Counted from the first letter of the stretch, positions 1 to 7,325 are shown. The stretch: 16,028 bases of DNA from Pseudobacillus lumedeiriae (GCF_044891285.1 NZ_JAUIYO010000025.1:1-16028); one strand, 5' to 3'. The notes: generated by a model not told the origin, from the sequence alone. A program made the numbers and translations.

Positions 1-15
1 TTTCAACTTTATACA

Positions 16-132
16 GTCTGGTGGCGATAGCGAAGAGGTCACACCCGTTCCCATACCGAACACGGAAGTTAAGCTCTTCAGCGCCGATGGTAGTTGGGGG
101 CTTCCCCCTGTGAGAGTAGGACGCTGCTAGGC
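16..132 (+). rRNA. rrf: 5S ribosomal RNA
   Basis: This is the 5S rRNA of the large ribosomal subunit. The sequence has the familiar Bacillus 5S core: GGTGGCGATAGCGAAGAGG near the start, CCGTTCCCATACCGAACACG in the middle and GAGAGTAGGACGCTGC near the end. The two ends (GTCTGG... and ...GCTAGGC) can pair into the terminal helix, which sets the ends to within a few bases. It is followed at once by tRNA genes, so it is the distal end of an rRNA operon whose 16S and 23S genes lie to the left of the window. Confidence 0.97.
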
Positions 133-159
133 TGTATACAATTTATTTACTTATATCGC

Positions 160-233
<74 letters not shown>

Positions 234-238
234 TCTAT

Positions 239-312
239 GGTCCGGTAGTTCAGTTGGTTAGAATGCCTGCCTGTCACGCAGGAGGTCGCGGGTTCGAGTC
301 CCGTCCGGACCG
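239..312 (+). tRNA. tRNA-Asp (GTC anticodon)
   Basis: This 74-nt cloverleaf has acceptor stem GGTCCGG/CCGGACC, discriminator base G312, anticodon GTC at 273-275 and T-arm GGGTTCGAGTCCC. CCA is not encoded. It lies 5 nt after tRNA-fMet. The pair 5S, tRNA-Met, tRNA-Asp followed by the tsaE operon matches the trnE cluster of B. subtilis as I remember it. Confidence 0.97.
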
Positions 313-334
313 TCACTTTATAAGAATTGCCCTT

Positions 335-366
335 AAACGAAACTTTGGTTTCGTTTCTTTTTTTAT
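335..366 (+). terminator. Intrinsic terminator of the rRNA-tRNA operon
   Basis: A perfect 9-bp stem, AAACGAAAC (335-343) and GTTTCGTTT (348-356), with a 4-nt loop is followed by a T-rich run. It sits 22 nt after tRNA-Asp and closes the rRNA-tRNA transcript. Confidence 0.85.
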
Positions 367-401
367 ATCTCAATTTAAGATATACTGTATGTAACACGCT
401 G

Positions 402-434
402 CCTTAGGAAGTCATATCATCCTAAGGTTTTTTT
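402..434 (+). terminator. Second hairpin with T-run, in the tsaE leader
   Basis: CCTTAGGA (402-409) pairs with TCCTAAGG (420-427) around a 10-nt loop and is followed by seven T. It has all the parts of an intrinsic terminator, yet it lies only 27 nt before the tsaE start and after the rRNA-tRNA terminator. Either it is a backup terminator for the very active rRNA operon, or it is an attenuator in the tsaE leader. A TATACT element at 381-386 could be a -10 box for a short leader, but no convincing -35 box precedes it. Confidence 0.7.
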
Positions 435-460
435 AGGATTATTTTAAAGGGAGATTTTTT

Positions 461-916
461 ATGAGCAGAATCACATTTTCAACTGCCAGTGCGGAAGAAA
501 CACAAGCCTTTGCTGAAAAACTGGCACAGCTGTTAAAACCGGGCGATGTTATTTTACTCGAAGGAGATTTAGGAGCGGGCAAAACAACATTTACTCAAGG
601 GTTGGCCAAAGCGTTAGGAGTAAAAAGAACAGTAAACAGTCCAACGTTTACAATTATAAAAGAATATCAAGGCAGGCTTCCTCTCTATCACATGGATGTT
701 TATCGTTTAAATGATGCAGAAGAGGATCTAGGCTTTGATGAATATTTTTATGGAGAAGGTGTGTGTGTAGTGGAATGGGCTCATTTAATCGATCAGCAGC
801 TGCCCAATGATTATTTAAAAGTGCATATTTTTCATAAAGGAAACGATCAACGTGAGATCTGTTTAGAACCGAAAGGCAGTAGATATGTTAGGATGAGTGA
901 GGAGTTAGTAAAATGA
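461..916 (+). CDS. tsaE: TsaE, ATPase of the t6A tRNA-modification machinery
   Basis: TsaE (YdiB family) is the P-loop ATPase that drives turnover of the TsaB-TsaD complex, which places threonylcarbamoyl on A37 of ANN-decoding tRNAs in the cytoplasm. The 151-aa protein has the family's usual length. Visible motifs are the Walker A loop GDLGAGKT at residues 35-42, the NSPTF segment at 59-63 with the switch-like threonine, the HMDVYRL strand around D79, and VVEWA with E105-W106 as in TsaE nucleotide sites. The ATG at 461 is preceded by AAAGGGAGA with suitable spacing. It is the first gene of a four-gene operon, and its last codons overlap the start of tsaB by 4 nt (ATGA), which suggests translational coupling. 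In B. subtilis thiL lies just upstream; here the tRNA-Asp terminator region takes its place. Confidence 0.96.
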   Translation: MSRITFSTASAEETQAFAEKLAQLLKPGDVILLEGDLGAGKTTFTQGLAKALGVKRTVNSPTFTIIKEYQGRLPLYHMDVYRLNDAEEDLGFDEYFYGEGVCVVEWAHLIDQQLPNDYLKVHIFHKGNDQREICLEPKGSRYVRMSEELVK

Positions 917-1611
917 AGGTGTTAGCGATTGATACATCGACTTATACGTTAGGCGTCGCTCTCGTGGATAAAGAAAAGGTGATTGGTGAATATATGACAG
1001 ATTTAAATAAAAACCATTCACTAAGAGCCATGCCAGCTATTGAAGCATTAATGAAGGAATGTGAAGTGAAGCCAGGTGACTTAGAAAAAATAGTAGTAGC
1101 TGAAGGACCGGGATCTTATACAGGTGTACGCATCGGTGTAACGATTGCAAAAACACTGGCCTGGTCATTAGGCATTCCCCTTGTAGGAATCTCGAGTCTC
1201 GCTGTTTTAGCCGCTTCCGCTCATTATTATCCTTCTTATATATCCCCTATTTTTGATGCAAGGCGCGGCAGAGTATATACGGGATTATACCGTTTTGAAG
1301 AAGGAAAGCTGACTAATGTGAAAGAAGATAAAAATCTATCGTTAACGGACTGGTGCAGTGAGTTAAAAGAATTAAATCAAGAAGTGATGTTCGTTGGCAG
1401 TGATGTTCGTCTGCATGAAAGCTTTATTCGTGAAACAATGGGCAGACAAGTGGTGTTAGGGAATATAAGTGTTTCTTATCCACGTCCATCTGAACTTGCC
1501 CGTCTCGGATTACACGAACCAGCGGTGGATTTGCATTCATTCGTCCCTAATTATATTAGACTGGCGGAAGCAGAAGCTAAGTGGCTGGAGCAGCAAAAGG
1601 CGGAAAAGTAA
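913..1611 (+). CDS. tsaB: TsaB, TsaD-partner protein for t6A synthesis
   Basis: TsaB (YdiC/YeaZ) is the inactive ASKHA-fold paralogue of TsaD. It dimerises with TsaD and acts as the scaffold that TsaE binds. The 232-aa protein starts with the ASKHA nucleotide-site signature (AIDTST at residues 5-10) and carries EGPGSYTGVRIG around 64-75, the most conserved TsaB segment. The HxxxH metal motif of TsaD is absent, as expected for TsaB. The start ATG overlaps the tsaE stop (ATGA), with GAGTGAGGAG as ribosome binding site inside tsaE. Its 3' end carries the ribosome binding site of rimI. Membership of the family is clear. Confidence 0.96.
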   Translation: MKVLAIDTSTYTLGVALVDKEKVIGEYMTDLNKNHSLRAMPAIEALMKECEVKPGDLEKIVVAEGPGSYTGVRIGVTIAKTLAWSLGIPLVGISSLAVLAASAHYYPSYISPIFDARRGRVYTGLYRFEEGKLTNVKEDKNLSLTDWCSELKELNQEVMFVGSDVRLHESFIRETMGRQVVLGNISVSYPRPSELARLGLHEPAVDLHSFVPNYIRLAEAEAKWLEQQKAEK

Positions 1612-1612
1612 A

Positions 1613-2059
1613 ATGAGTGAGATGAGTATCCGTTTAATGACTGTTGATGATATAGAGGAAGTACATGAAATTGATATAAGCTGCTTTACGACACCATGGA
1701 CGAAAGAATCTTTAATGAATGAGGTCAATAATAATTACTTTGCTTTATATTATGTAGCAGAGTATGAAGGCAAGCCTATTGGCTACTGTGGAATGTGGCT
1801 TGTGCTGGATGAATCACAAATTACGAATATCGCTATTTTGCCTGAGTTTCAAGGCAGAGGCTTTGGTGAAAAATTATTTGTTTTTGTAATGAATGCCGCG
1901 AAGGAGAAAGGGGCTTCAGTAATGACTTTGGAGGTACGTGTCAGTAATACAGCTGCTCAAGGGTTATATCAAAAGCTGGGTTTTCAGCCGGGCGGCATTA
2001 GAAGAAATTATTATTCAGACAATCAAGAAGACGCATTAGTAATGTGGGTGAAATTATAA
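1613..2059 (+). CDS. rimI: RimI, N-alpha-acetyltransferase of ribosomal protein S18
   Basis: This is a GNAT-family acetyltransferase of 148 aa. RimI uses acetyl-CoA to acetylate the N-terminus of ribosomal protein S18, and some homologues act on other N-termini. The GNAT fold is visible: the acetyl-CoA pyrophosphate loop QGRGFG at residues 80-85, preceded by the strand TNIAILPEF; the LEVRVSN strand with E107; and the GLYQKLGF helix with Y119, the usual catalytic tyrosine region. The frame is open for 48 codons further upstream, but that part lies inside tsaB and reads as nonsense. The ATG at 1613, one base after the tsaB stop and after AAAGGCGGAA, is therefore chosen; ATG 1622 is a weaker alternative. 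The stop overlaps the tsaD start by one base (TAATG). rimI between tsaB and tsaD is a standard Firmicute arrangement. Confidence 0.93.
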   Translation: MSEMSIRLMTVDDIEEVHEIDISCFTTPWTKESLMNEVNNNYFALYYVAEYEGKPIGYCGMWLVLDESQITNIAILPEFQGRGFGEKLFVFVMNAAKEKGASVMTLEVRVSNTAAQGLYQKLGFQPGGIRRNYYSDNQEDALVMWVKL

Positions 2060-3078
2060 TGGAAAAAGATATCTATATATTAGGTTTAGAAACGAGCTGC
2101 GATGAAACAGCCGCAGCTATTATAAAAAATGGCCGGGAAATCATAGCAAATGTCGTTTCCTCGCAAATTGAAAGTCATAAGCGCTTTGGCGGTGTCGTTC
2201 CTGAAATTGCTTCGCGTCATCATGTGGAACAAATTACATTAGTGCTGGAGGAAACATTAAATCAGGCAGGGATGACATTCAAGGATTTGGATGCGATTGC
2301 TGTTACGAAAGGTCCAGGATTAGTAGGAGCGCTCCTTGTTGGAGTAAACGCAGCGAAAGCTTTAGCATTTGCTCATCAGCTGCCGCTCATAGGTGTTCAT
2401 CATATTGCCGGCCATATTTATGCCAATCGTCTCATTAAAGAGTTTTCGTTTCCGTTGCTTTCGCTCGTCGTATCAGGGGGACATACGGAACTTGTTTTAA
2501 TGAACAAACATGGTGATTTTCAAGTGATTGGTGAAACTCGGGACGATGCAGCGGGAGAAGCCTATGATAAAGTAGCCCGGACATTAAACCTGCCTTATCC
2601 GGGAGGCCCGCACATTGACCGGCTCGCTGCAGAAGGAGAAGCGGTGATTGACTTGCCAAGGGCTTGGCTGGAGGAAGGATCATATGATTTCAGCTTCAGT
2701 GGTTTAAAATCGGCAGTTATTAATACGCTCCATAATGCGGAACAGCGGAAGGAAGCATTAAAGCCGGAAGATGTGGCTGCGAGTTTCCAGCAAAGTGTGA
2801 TTGATGTGTTGACAGCTAAAACGGTGAAAGCAGCCAAAGAATATGACATAAAACAAGTGCTTCTTGCTGGAGGAGTAGCCGCTAATAAAGGTCTGCGAAA
2901 GGCATTAGAAGAGCAGTTTGCTGAGTTAGAGAATATTGAACTCATTATCCCGCCGTTAAGTTTATGCACAGACAACGCAGCGATGATTGCAGCTGCGGGA
3001 ACGATCTTATATGAACAAGAAAAATTTGAGGATTTAGCGATGAATGGTTATCCAGGGCTGGATATTGAACAAAGCTGA
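2059..3078 (+). CDS. tsaD: TsaD, tRNA N6-adenosine threonylcarbamoyltransferase
   Basis: TsaD (Gcp/YdiE) transfers the threonylcarbamoyl group from threonylcarbamoyl-AMP to A37 of tRNA, acting with TsaB and TsaE. The 339-aa protein is close to the family length. Visible motifs: GLETSCDETAAAI at residues 9-21; GPGLVGALLVG at 85-95; the HHIAGH metal site with H115 and H119; VSGGHTEL at 138-145; FSFSGLKSAV at 211-220; AGGVAANKGLR at 270-280; and CTDNAAM with D305, the third metal ligand. A GTG five codons upstream is in frame, but ATG 2059 fits better: it couples to the rimI stop and has GGGTG eight bases upstream. It is the last gene of the operon and is followed by a strong terminator and then a DnaA-box cluster. 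Confidence 0.97.
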   Translation: MEKDIYILGLETSCDETAAAIIKNGREIIANVVSSQIESHKRFGGVVPEIASRHHVEQITLVLEETLNQAGMTFKDLDAIAVTKGPGLVGALLVGVNAAKALAFAHQLPLIGVHHIAGHIYANRLIKEFSFPLLSLVVSGGHTELVLMNKHGDFQVIGETRDDAAGEAYDKVARTLNLPYPGGPHIDRLAAEGEAVIDLPRAWLEEGSYDFSFSGLKSAVINTLHNAEQRKEALKPEDVAASFQQSVIDVLTAKTVKAAKEYDIKQVLLAGGVAANKGLRKALEEQFAELENIELIIPPLSLCTDNAAMIAAAGTILYEQEKFEDLAMNGYPGLDIEQS

Positions 3079-3100
3079 AGGTGCGATTGTTAGGCAATCG

Positions 3101-3373
3101 TGTGGATAAACATGGTCAAATGTGTGGATATTCAACTAAAAGGTTGTTCAAAAGAGGGCTGATTTCCTTCTTTTGAACAGCTTTTTATTTTTTGTTCACA
3201 AGTTGTGGATATATTGTGAATAAAAAGATTTTTTTGTGGGTAAACAACCTTTTTTATTAGAGCTAATTTTGTGTATTTTGTGGACATTTGTGCATATCTC
3301 TGTGGATAATGTGAATAAGTGTGTTGAGACAAAGTAAATAGCTACATTTGCTTGTGGGTAATTTTGTGTATAA
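3101..3373. promoter_or_regulatory. Cluster of DnaA boxes between tsaD and the ABC-F gene
   Basis: The DnaA-box consensus TTATCCACA, read as TGTGGATAA on the plus strand, occurs exactly at 3101 and 3301. One-mismatch copies start at 3123, 3204, 3215, 3235, 3310, 3353 and 3365, and two-mismatch copies at 3279 and 3289. All eleven point the same way. Spacings within groups are 9-12 or 20-22 bp, close to whole helical turns, so bound DnaA would sit on one face. From memory, the B. subtilis gcp-ydiF intergenic region is one of a handful of DnaA-box clusters outside oriC found by DnaA ChIP and thought to titrate DnaA. The same position here supports that role. It is not itself an origin: no dnaA or dnaN gene is near. 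Confidence 0.8.
3145..3194 (+). terminator. Terminator of the tsaE-tsaB-rimI-tsaD operon
   Basis: An 11-bp perfect stem, TGTTCAAAAGA (3145-3155) and TCTTTTGAACA (3169-3179), with a 13-nt loop is followed by a T-rich tail (CTTTTTATTTTTT). It lies 66 nt after tsaD, inside the DnaA-box cluster. A small inverted repeat, CGATTG/CAATCG at 3084-3089 and 3095-3100, lies just before the first DnaA box. Confidence 0.88.
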
Positions 3374-3405
3374 AAAGCCAGGAAAATAGATTTTCCTGGC
3401 TTTTT
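3372..3405. terminator. Bidirectional terminator facing the ABC-F gene
   Basis: A perfect inverted repeat, AAAAAGCCAGGAAAAT (3372-3387) and its complement (3390-3405), makes a long stem with A-runs on one side and T-runs on the other. It can therefore terminate transcription in both directions. It lies 4 nt beyond the stop of the minus-strand ABC-F gene and also backs up the tsaD operon terminator. Confidence 0.9.
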
Positions 3406-3409
3406 ATGT

Positions 3410-5335
3410 CTAAACATGAAGTATTTCCCATTCCCTTAATAAGTTATCCACTTCCGACTGGCACGCTTCAATTTTTTCCTGAAGCTCTAAGGATTTTTCG
3501 TGGTCTTGAAAGATTTCAGGCTGGCAAAGCAAATCTTCTGCTTCTTCTATCTTTGCTTCTAGACTTTCAATTTTTTCCTCTATTTCTTCAATGCGGCGGC
3601 GTTTTTGCCTTTCCAGTTTCTTTTGCTCCTTATCACTTTGATAAGTGGAAGCCTCGACAAGAGGTGTTTCTTGATTGACTGGTGCCGAAGCGGCCTTGTC
3701 TAATTCAGCCAGTTCTTTTTGTTCCTGTTTTTTCGTCAAATAGTAATCGTAGTCCCCCAAGTATTCTGTCATACCGATGTTGGACATTTCCACTACTTTT
3801 GAAGCAATTCGGTTAATAAAGTAGCGGTCATGTGACACAAATAACAGTGTTCCTGGATAGTCAATGAGCGCGTTTTCCAGCACTTCTTTGCTGTCTAAAT
3901 CCAAATGGTTCGTTGGTTCATCAAGAATGAGAAAGTTTGATTTTTGCATCATTAATTTCGCCAGGGCGAGCCGTGCTTTTTCTCCGCCGCTCAAAGCGTA
4001 AACCGGTTTTAATACATCGTCGCCTGAAAAAAGAAAGTTGCCTAGTACGGTTCTGATTTCCTTCTCATCACTAGAAGGATAATCATCCCATAGTTCACTT
4101 AATACAGTTTTATTAGAGGTTAAATTGGCTTGTTCCTGATCATAATAGCCGATAGATACATTTGTCCCCAGTGAAAACTCACCGGCTAACGAAGGCAATT
4201 GATCGACAATGGTTTTGAGAAAAGTGGATTTACCAGCACCATTAGGCCCGACTAATGCGGTGCTTTCTTCTCTCGTAAGGTACAGATGAAGGTCTTTAGC
4301 GATGACTTCTTCTTGATAGCCGATGGCAAGGCCATTCACTTTTAACACTTCATGTCCGCTTTGTTTTTCAATTTTGAACATCATATTAGCTGACTTCTCA
4401 TCACCGTCTGGCCGTTCTAACAGTTCCATGCGCTGCAGCTGCTTACGGCGGCTTTGGGCTCGTTTGGTTGTGGAGGCGCGGGCAATATTGCGTTGAATAA
4501 AGTCCTCGAGCTTCGCGACTTGTTCTTGTTGTTTTTCGAACAATTTCATTTCTTTCTCATATTGATCAGCTTTTTGCTGTAAGTAGCCGCTGTAATTTCC
4601 AGGGAACTTTTTAATGTGCTGCCGGGAAATTTCGTACACTTGGTTCACGACTTTATCCAGGAAATAACGATCGTGCGATACGATCAAAATAGCGCCGCTG
4701 TAGTTTTGCAAATATTGTTCGAGCCAGGAAAGTGTCTCAATGTCCAAGTGGTTCGTCGGCTCGTCCAAAATAAGAATATCTGGTTTGGTCAACAATAGCT
4801 TACCGAGTGCTAGTCTCGTTTTCTGACCGCCGCTTAAAGATGAAATTTTCGTTTCATAATCAAATTCATGGAAGTTCAAACCATGCAAAACTGAACGGAT
4901 ATCGGCTTCAAATTGATAGCCTCCGGATTCTTTAAAGTCATTTTGCAAGACGTCATATTCCTTTGTCACTCTTTCGTATTGAATGGGGTCTTCATATACG
5001 CTCGGATCAGCCATTTGCTCTTCCAGGCGCCGAAGATTTTTTTCCATATTGCGCAAATATGAAAAGACAGAAAGCATTTCATCCATAATGGACAAATCAG
5101 ATTCTAGTCCTGTATTTTGAGCGAGGTAACCAATCGTTACATCTTTCGGTTTCAAAATATTTCCCGAATCGTAGGAAAGGCTGCCGGCAATGACCTTTAA
5201 AAGAGTGGACTTCCCTGCGCCGTTTCTGCCGACAAGGGCAATCCGATCCCGTGTTTGTATTTCAAGTTTAATATTCGACAAAATGAGTTCTGCGCCGAAA
5301 TATTTAGTTAGCTGCTGTACTTGCAGTAAAATCAT
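3410..5335 (-). CDS. ABC-F family ATPase (YdiF-like, duplicated ABC domains, no membrane part)
   Basis: ABC-F proteins are soluble twin-ABC ATPases that bind the ribosomal E site and modulate translation; some relieve antibiotic or sequence-induced stalling. The 641-aa protein has two complete cassettes. First: Walker A GRNGAGKS 36-43, signature LSGGQ 167-171, Walker B LILDEP 188-193, switch histidine H221. Second: GPNGAGKS 363-370, LSGGE 448-452, LILDEP around 469-474, H502. The linker between them (about 245-320) is charged and helical, the P-site tRNA interaction motif. The C-terminus (about 565-635) is a strongly charged coiled coil. A GTG three codons upstream is in frame, but the ATG at 5335 is preceded by TTGAGGTG at ideal distance. 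Position next to tsaD and divergent from rex matches B. subtilis ydiF. The exact subfamily and any resistance role cannot be told from sequence. Confidence 0.95.
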   Translation of the reverse strand: MILLQVQQLTKYFGAELILSNIKLEIQTRDRIALVGRNGAGKSTLLKVIAGSLSYDSGNILKPKDVTIGYLAQNTGLESDLSIMDEMLSVFSYLRNMEKNLRRLEEQMADPSVYEDPIQYERVTKEYDVLQNDFKESGGYQFEADIRSVLHGLNFHEFDYETKISSLSGGQKTRLALGKLLLTKPDILILDEPTNHLDIETLSWLEQYLQNYSGAILIVSHDRYFLDKVVNQVYEISRQHIKKFPGNYSGYLQQKADQYEKEMKLFEKQQEQVAKLEDFIQRNIARASTTKRAQSRRKQLQRMELLERPDGDEKSANMMFKIEKQSGHEVLKVNGLAIGYQEEVIAKDLHLYLTREESTALVGPNGAGKSTFLKTIVDQLPSLAGEFSLGTNVSIGYYDQEQANLTSNKTVLSELWDDYPSSDEKEIRTVLGNFLFSGDDVLKPVYALSGGEKARLALAKLMMQKSNFLILDEPTNHLDLDSKEVLENALIDYPGTLLFVSHDRYFINRIASKVVEMSNIGMTEYLGDYDYYLTKKQEQKELAELDKAASAPVNQETPLVEASTYQSDKEQKKLERQKRRRIEEIEEKIESLEAKIEEAEDLLCQPEIFQDHEKSLELQEKIEACQSEVDNLLREWEILHV

Positions 5336-5361
5336 TCTGTTCACCTCAATTTCCTATTACA

Positions 5362-5390
5362 AGTGTAGCCGATTCTACAATTACGGGCAA
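5362..5390 (-). promoter_or_regulatory. Possible sigma-A type promoter of the ABC-F gene
   Basis: On the minus strand TTGCCC (5390-5385) and TACACT (5367-5362) are separated by 17 bp, 27 nt upstream of the ATG. Each box matches four of six consensus bases. This is a plausible but unproven promoter. Confidence 0.4.
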
Positions 5391-5437
5391 TTCTCATTCG
5401 CTTTTTCGCTGATTACAGAAAGGAATCGTAAAGTTAA

Positions 5438-5466
5438 AAGACAAGCTGTACAAAATATTGTATGAT
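5438..5466 (+). promoter_or_regulatory. Possible promoter upstream of rex
   Basis: AAGACA (5438-5443) and TATGAT (5461-5466) are spaced by 17 bp, about 60 nt before the rex ATG and divergent from the ABC-F promoter. I see no full Rex operator (TTGTGAAATATTTCACAA type) overlapping it. Confidence 0.4.
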
Positions 5467-5527
5467 GAAAGAAGTGATTAGTTGGAACGTTACTAGAATG
5501 GAAGCAGCAAGTGTTGGGGGTAGAAAC

Positions 5528-6187
5528 ATGAACCATGATTCATTAAAAATTCCGCAGGCAACGGCTAAGCGGTTGCCTTTGTATTATCGATTTATTCAAA
5601 ACCTGCATTCTTCCGGCAAGCAGCGGGTGTCGTCAGCGGAATTGAGCGAAGCGGTAAAAGTAGATTCAGCGACGATCCGCCGTGACTTCTCTTACTTTGG
5701 AGCACTTGGGAAAAAAGGCTACGGCTACAACGTCAGTTATTTACTTTCGTTCTTCCGAAAAACATTGGATCAGGATGAAGTTACCCATGTCGCTTTAATT
5801 GGTGTAGGTAATTTAGGAACAGCCTTTTTAAATTATAACTTTATGAAGAATAATAATACGAAGATACAAATCGCCTTTGATGTAGATGAAGAAAAAGTGG
5901 GAACGACGATTGGCGATGTTTCTATTCATCATTTGGACGAGCTTGAAAAAAAATTAAAGGCCAAAGACGTACAAGTGGCCATTTTAACGGTTCCTTCGTC
6001 GACTGCCCAGGGGATTACAGACCGGCTGGTGGAATGTAATATTAAAGGGATTTTAAACTTTACGCCTGCGAGGCTGAATGTTCCGCCGGCTATTCGTGTG
6101 CATCATATTGATTTAGCTGTCGAGCTGCAGTCATTAGTGTACTTTTTGAAAAACTATCCAGAAGATACGGATGAAAAGTCTGAATAG
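5528..6187 (+). CDS. rex: Rex, redox-sensing transcriptional repressor
   Basis: Rex (YdiH) is a cytoplasmic dimer that senses the NADH/NAD+ ratio and represses fermentation and anaerobic respiration genes when NADH is low. The 219-aa protein has the N-terminal winged helix (about 1-80) with the recognition helix SATIRRDFSYFGALGKKGYG at 47-66, followed by a Rossmann domain with the dinucleotide loop GVGNLGTAF at 92-100. The family's C-terminal swapped helix, HIDLAVELQSLVYFL, is present. The frame is open to an ATG at 5462, but the family begins with MN..KIPQATAKRLPLYYR, and ATG 5528 is preceded by GGGGG at suitable spacing, so this start is chosen. In B. subtilis moaC lies between ydiF and rex; here it is missing. 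Confidence 0.96.
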   Translation: MNHDSLKIPQATAKRLPLYYRFIQNLHSSGKQRVSSAELSEAVKVDSATIRRDFSYFGALGKKGYGYNVSYLLSFFRKTLDQDEVTHVALIGVGNLGTAFLNYNFMKNNNTKIQIAFDVDEEKVGTTIGDVSIHHLDELEKKLKAKDVQVAILTVPSSTAQGITDRLVECNIKGILNFTPARLNVPPAIRVHHIDLAVELQSLVYFLKNYPEDTDEKSE

Positions 6188-6236
6188 AATTATGCCGGAA
6201 AATCGGTTATGATGGTGAAAAGGAGGTGTTGCATGA

Positions 6237-6416
6237 ATGGGACTTAGTATAGGCAGTATCATATTAATTGCTGGAGCGGCGATATTGATTTTTGGACCGA
6301 AGAAACTTCCTGAACTTGGACGTGCAGCAGGCGATACATTAAAAGAATTCAAGAATGCGACAAAAGGGCTGGCGGACGACGACGATAAACAAGAGGATAA
6401 AAAGGATCCCCAGTAA
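6237..6416 (+). CDS. tatA: TatA, twin-arginine translocase pore subunit (59 aa)
   Basis: This small membrane protein of the Tat pathway exports folded, twin-arginine-signal proteins. It reads MGLSIGSIILIAGAAILIFG at residues 1-20, one transmembrane helix, then the TatA hinge FGPKKLPELG (19-28), an amphipathic helix (RAAGDTLKEFKNATKGL) and a charged, Asp/Lys-rich tail. Length is typical of the short Gram-positive TatA proteins (TatAy/TatAc), which also do the work of TatB. AAAGGAGGTG at 6219-6228 is a near-perfect ribosome binding site eight bases before ATG 6237; the ATG at 6233 in another frame meets a stop after four codons. tatC starts 11 nt after the stop, so the two form a minimal TatA-TatC pair. 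A TATGAT at 6208 could give it its own promoter, though read-through from rex is also possible. Confidence 0.95.
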   Translation: MGLSIGSIILIAGAAILIFGPKKLPELGRAAGDTLKEFKNATKGLADDDDKQEDKKDPQ

Positions 6417-6427
6417 GGTTAGGATGA

Positions 6428-7180
6428 ATGACAATGAGTCGACAAGACATGACAATATATGAACATATCGGCGAATTGCGAAAACGGCTCATTATAGTAG
6501 TCGTTTTCTTGTTCCTGGCTATGATTGCAGGTTTGTTTATGGCGGAGCCGGTGATCCATTATTTACAGCATGCCGATGAAGCGAAGGCATTAACGCTGAA
6601 TGCCTTTAGAGTGACGGACCCATTAAAGATCTATTTTCAAACGGCTTTTGTGATCGCTTTTATCCTGACGAGCCCGATGATTCTTTATCAATTGTGGGCT
6701 TTCGTCAGTCCAGGTCTGTATGAAAAGGAGAGAAAAGTAACGCTTAGTTATATTCCGCTGTCTGTCGTATTATTTCTAGCAGGGCTTTCTTTTTCTTATC
6801 TCGTTTTGTTTCCGTACATTATTCACTTTATGATGAAACTATCTGGTGATTTGAATATTGAACAAGTGATCGGCATCAACGAATATTTTCAGTTCTTGTT
6901 TCAAATCACGCTTCCATTCGGCATTCTTTTTCAATTGCCGGTTGTGACGATGTTTTTGACGAGACTTGGCATCATTACGCCGATGTTTCTCGCACAAGTC
7001 CGCCGTTATGCATACTTTATTTTGCTGGTGATTGCAGGATTAATCACTCCGCCGGACGTCATATCACAGCTCATTGTGATGGTTCCATTAGTGATTCTTT
7101 ATGAAATTAGCATTTGGATTTCTAAAGTCAGCTATAAAAAAGTGCTGCAGGCGGAACTGACAGCCGAAAATGAGAACTAG
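6428..7180 (+). CDS. tatC: TatC, twin-arginine translocase receptor subunit
   Basis: TatC is the polytopic receptor of the Tat translocase that binds twin-arginine signal peptides and recruits TatA. The 250-aa protein shows the N-terminal family signature EHIGELRKRLII, six hydrophobic segments, the SPGLYEKERK loop after the second helix, and LFQLPVVTMFLTRLGII in the fourth helix region. It resembles TatCy of B. subtilis in all these blocks. The start could be ATG 6428 or ATG 6434 (two residues shorter). AAGG at 6415-6418 favours the first and AGGA at 6421-6424 the second. It follows tatA by 11 nt. No dedicated Tat substrate gene is nearby, so its cargo cannot be read from context. Confidence 0.95.
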   Translation: MTMSRQDMTIYEHIGELRKRLIIVVVFLFLAMIAGLFMAEPVIHYLQHADEAKALTLNAFRVTDPLKIYFQTAFVIAFILTSPMILYQLWAFVSPGLYEKERKVTLSYIPLSVVLFLAGLSFSYLVLFPYIIHFMMKLSGDLNIEQVIGINEYFQFLFQITLPFGILFQLPVVTMFLTRLGIITPMFLAQVRRYAYFILLVIAGLITPPDVISQLIVMVPLVILYEISIWISKVSYKKVLQAELTAENEN

Positions 7181-7246
7181 AAAAAGTGAGCTATGCGAAC
7201 CTGTATTTTTGGGCGAAATGAGTCGAACATTCGTATATTACATGAA

Positions 7247-7325
7247 AATAAAGCTGTTCTATAAAAGAGCTGGACTCCCGCATGAAGCGGAAGCCAACCT
7301 TTCATGGAACAGCCTTATTTTTTTT
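7247..7325. terminator. Long hairpin terminator between tatC and ydiK
   Basis: An outer stem pairs AATAAAGCTGTTCTAT (7247-7262) with ATGGAACAGCCTTATT (7304-7319), with one mismatch and one G-U pair. An inner stem pairs CCGC with GCGG around the loop ATGAA (7278-7290). It is followed on the plus strand by a run of T (7318-7325). It ends the tatA-tatC transcript and, because the outer 3' arm overlaps the ydiK stop codon, may also act on the minus-strand ydiL-ydiK transcript. Confidence 0.8.

Noticed and set aside
1469..1612. N-terminal extension of rimI by 48 codons
   Set aside because: It lies wholly inside tsaB, reads as non-protein-like sequence, and the GNAT family begins at the ATG at 1613.
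3101..3373. Chromosomal origin oriC
   Set aside because: DnaA boxes are present, but dnaA, dnaN, rpmH and an unwinding element are not; a DnaA-box cluster outside oriC fits better.
5462..5527. N-terminal extension of rex by 22 codons
   Set aside because: Rex proteins start with MN..KIPQATAKR; the extension overlaps the likely -10 box and ATG 5528 has its own ribosome binding site.
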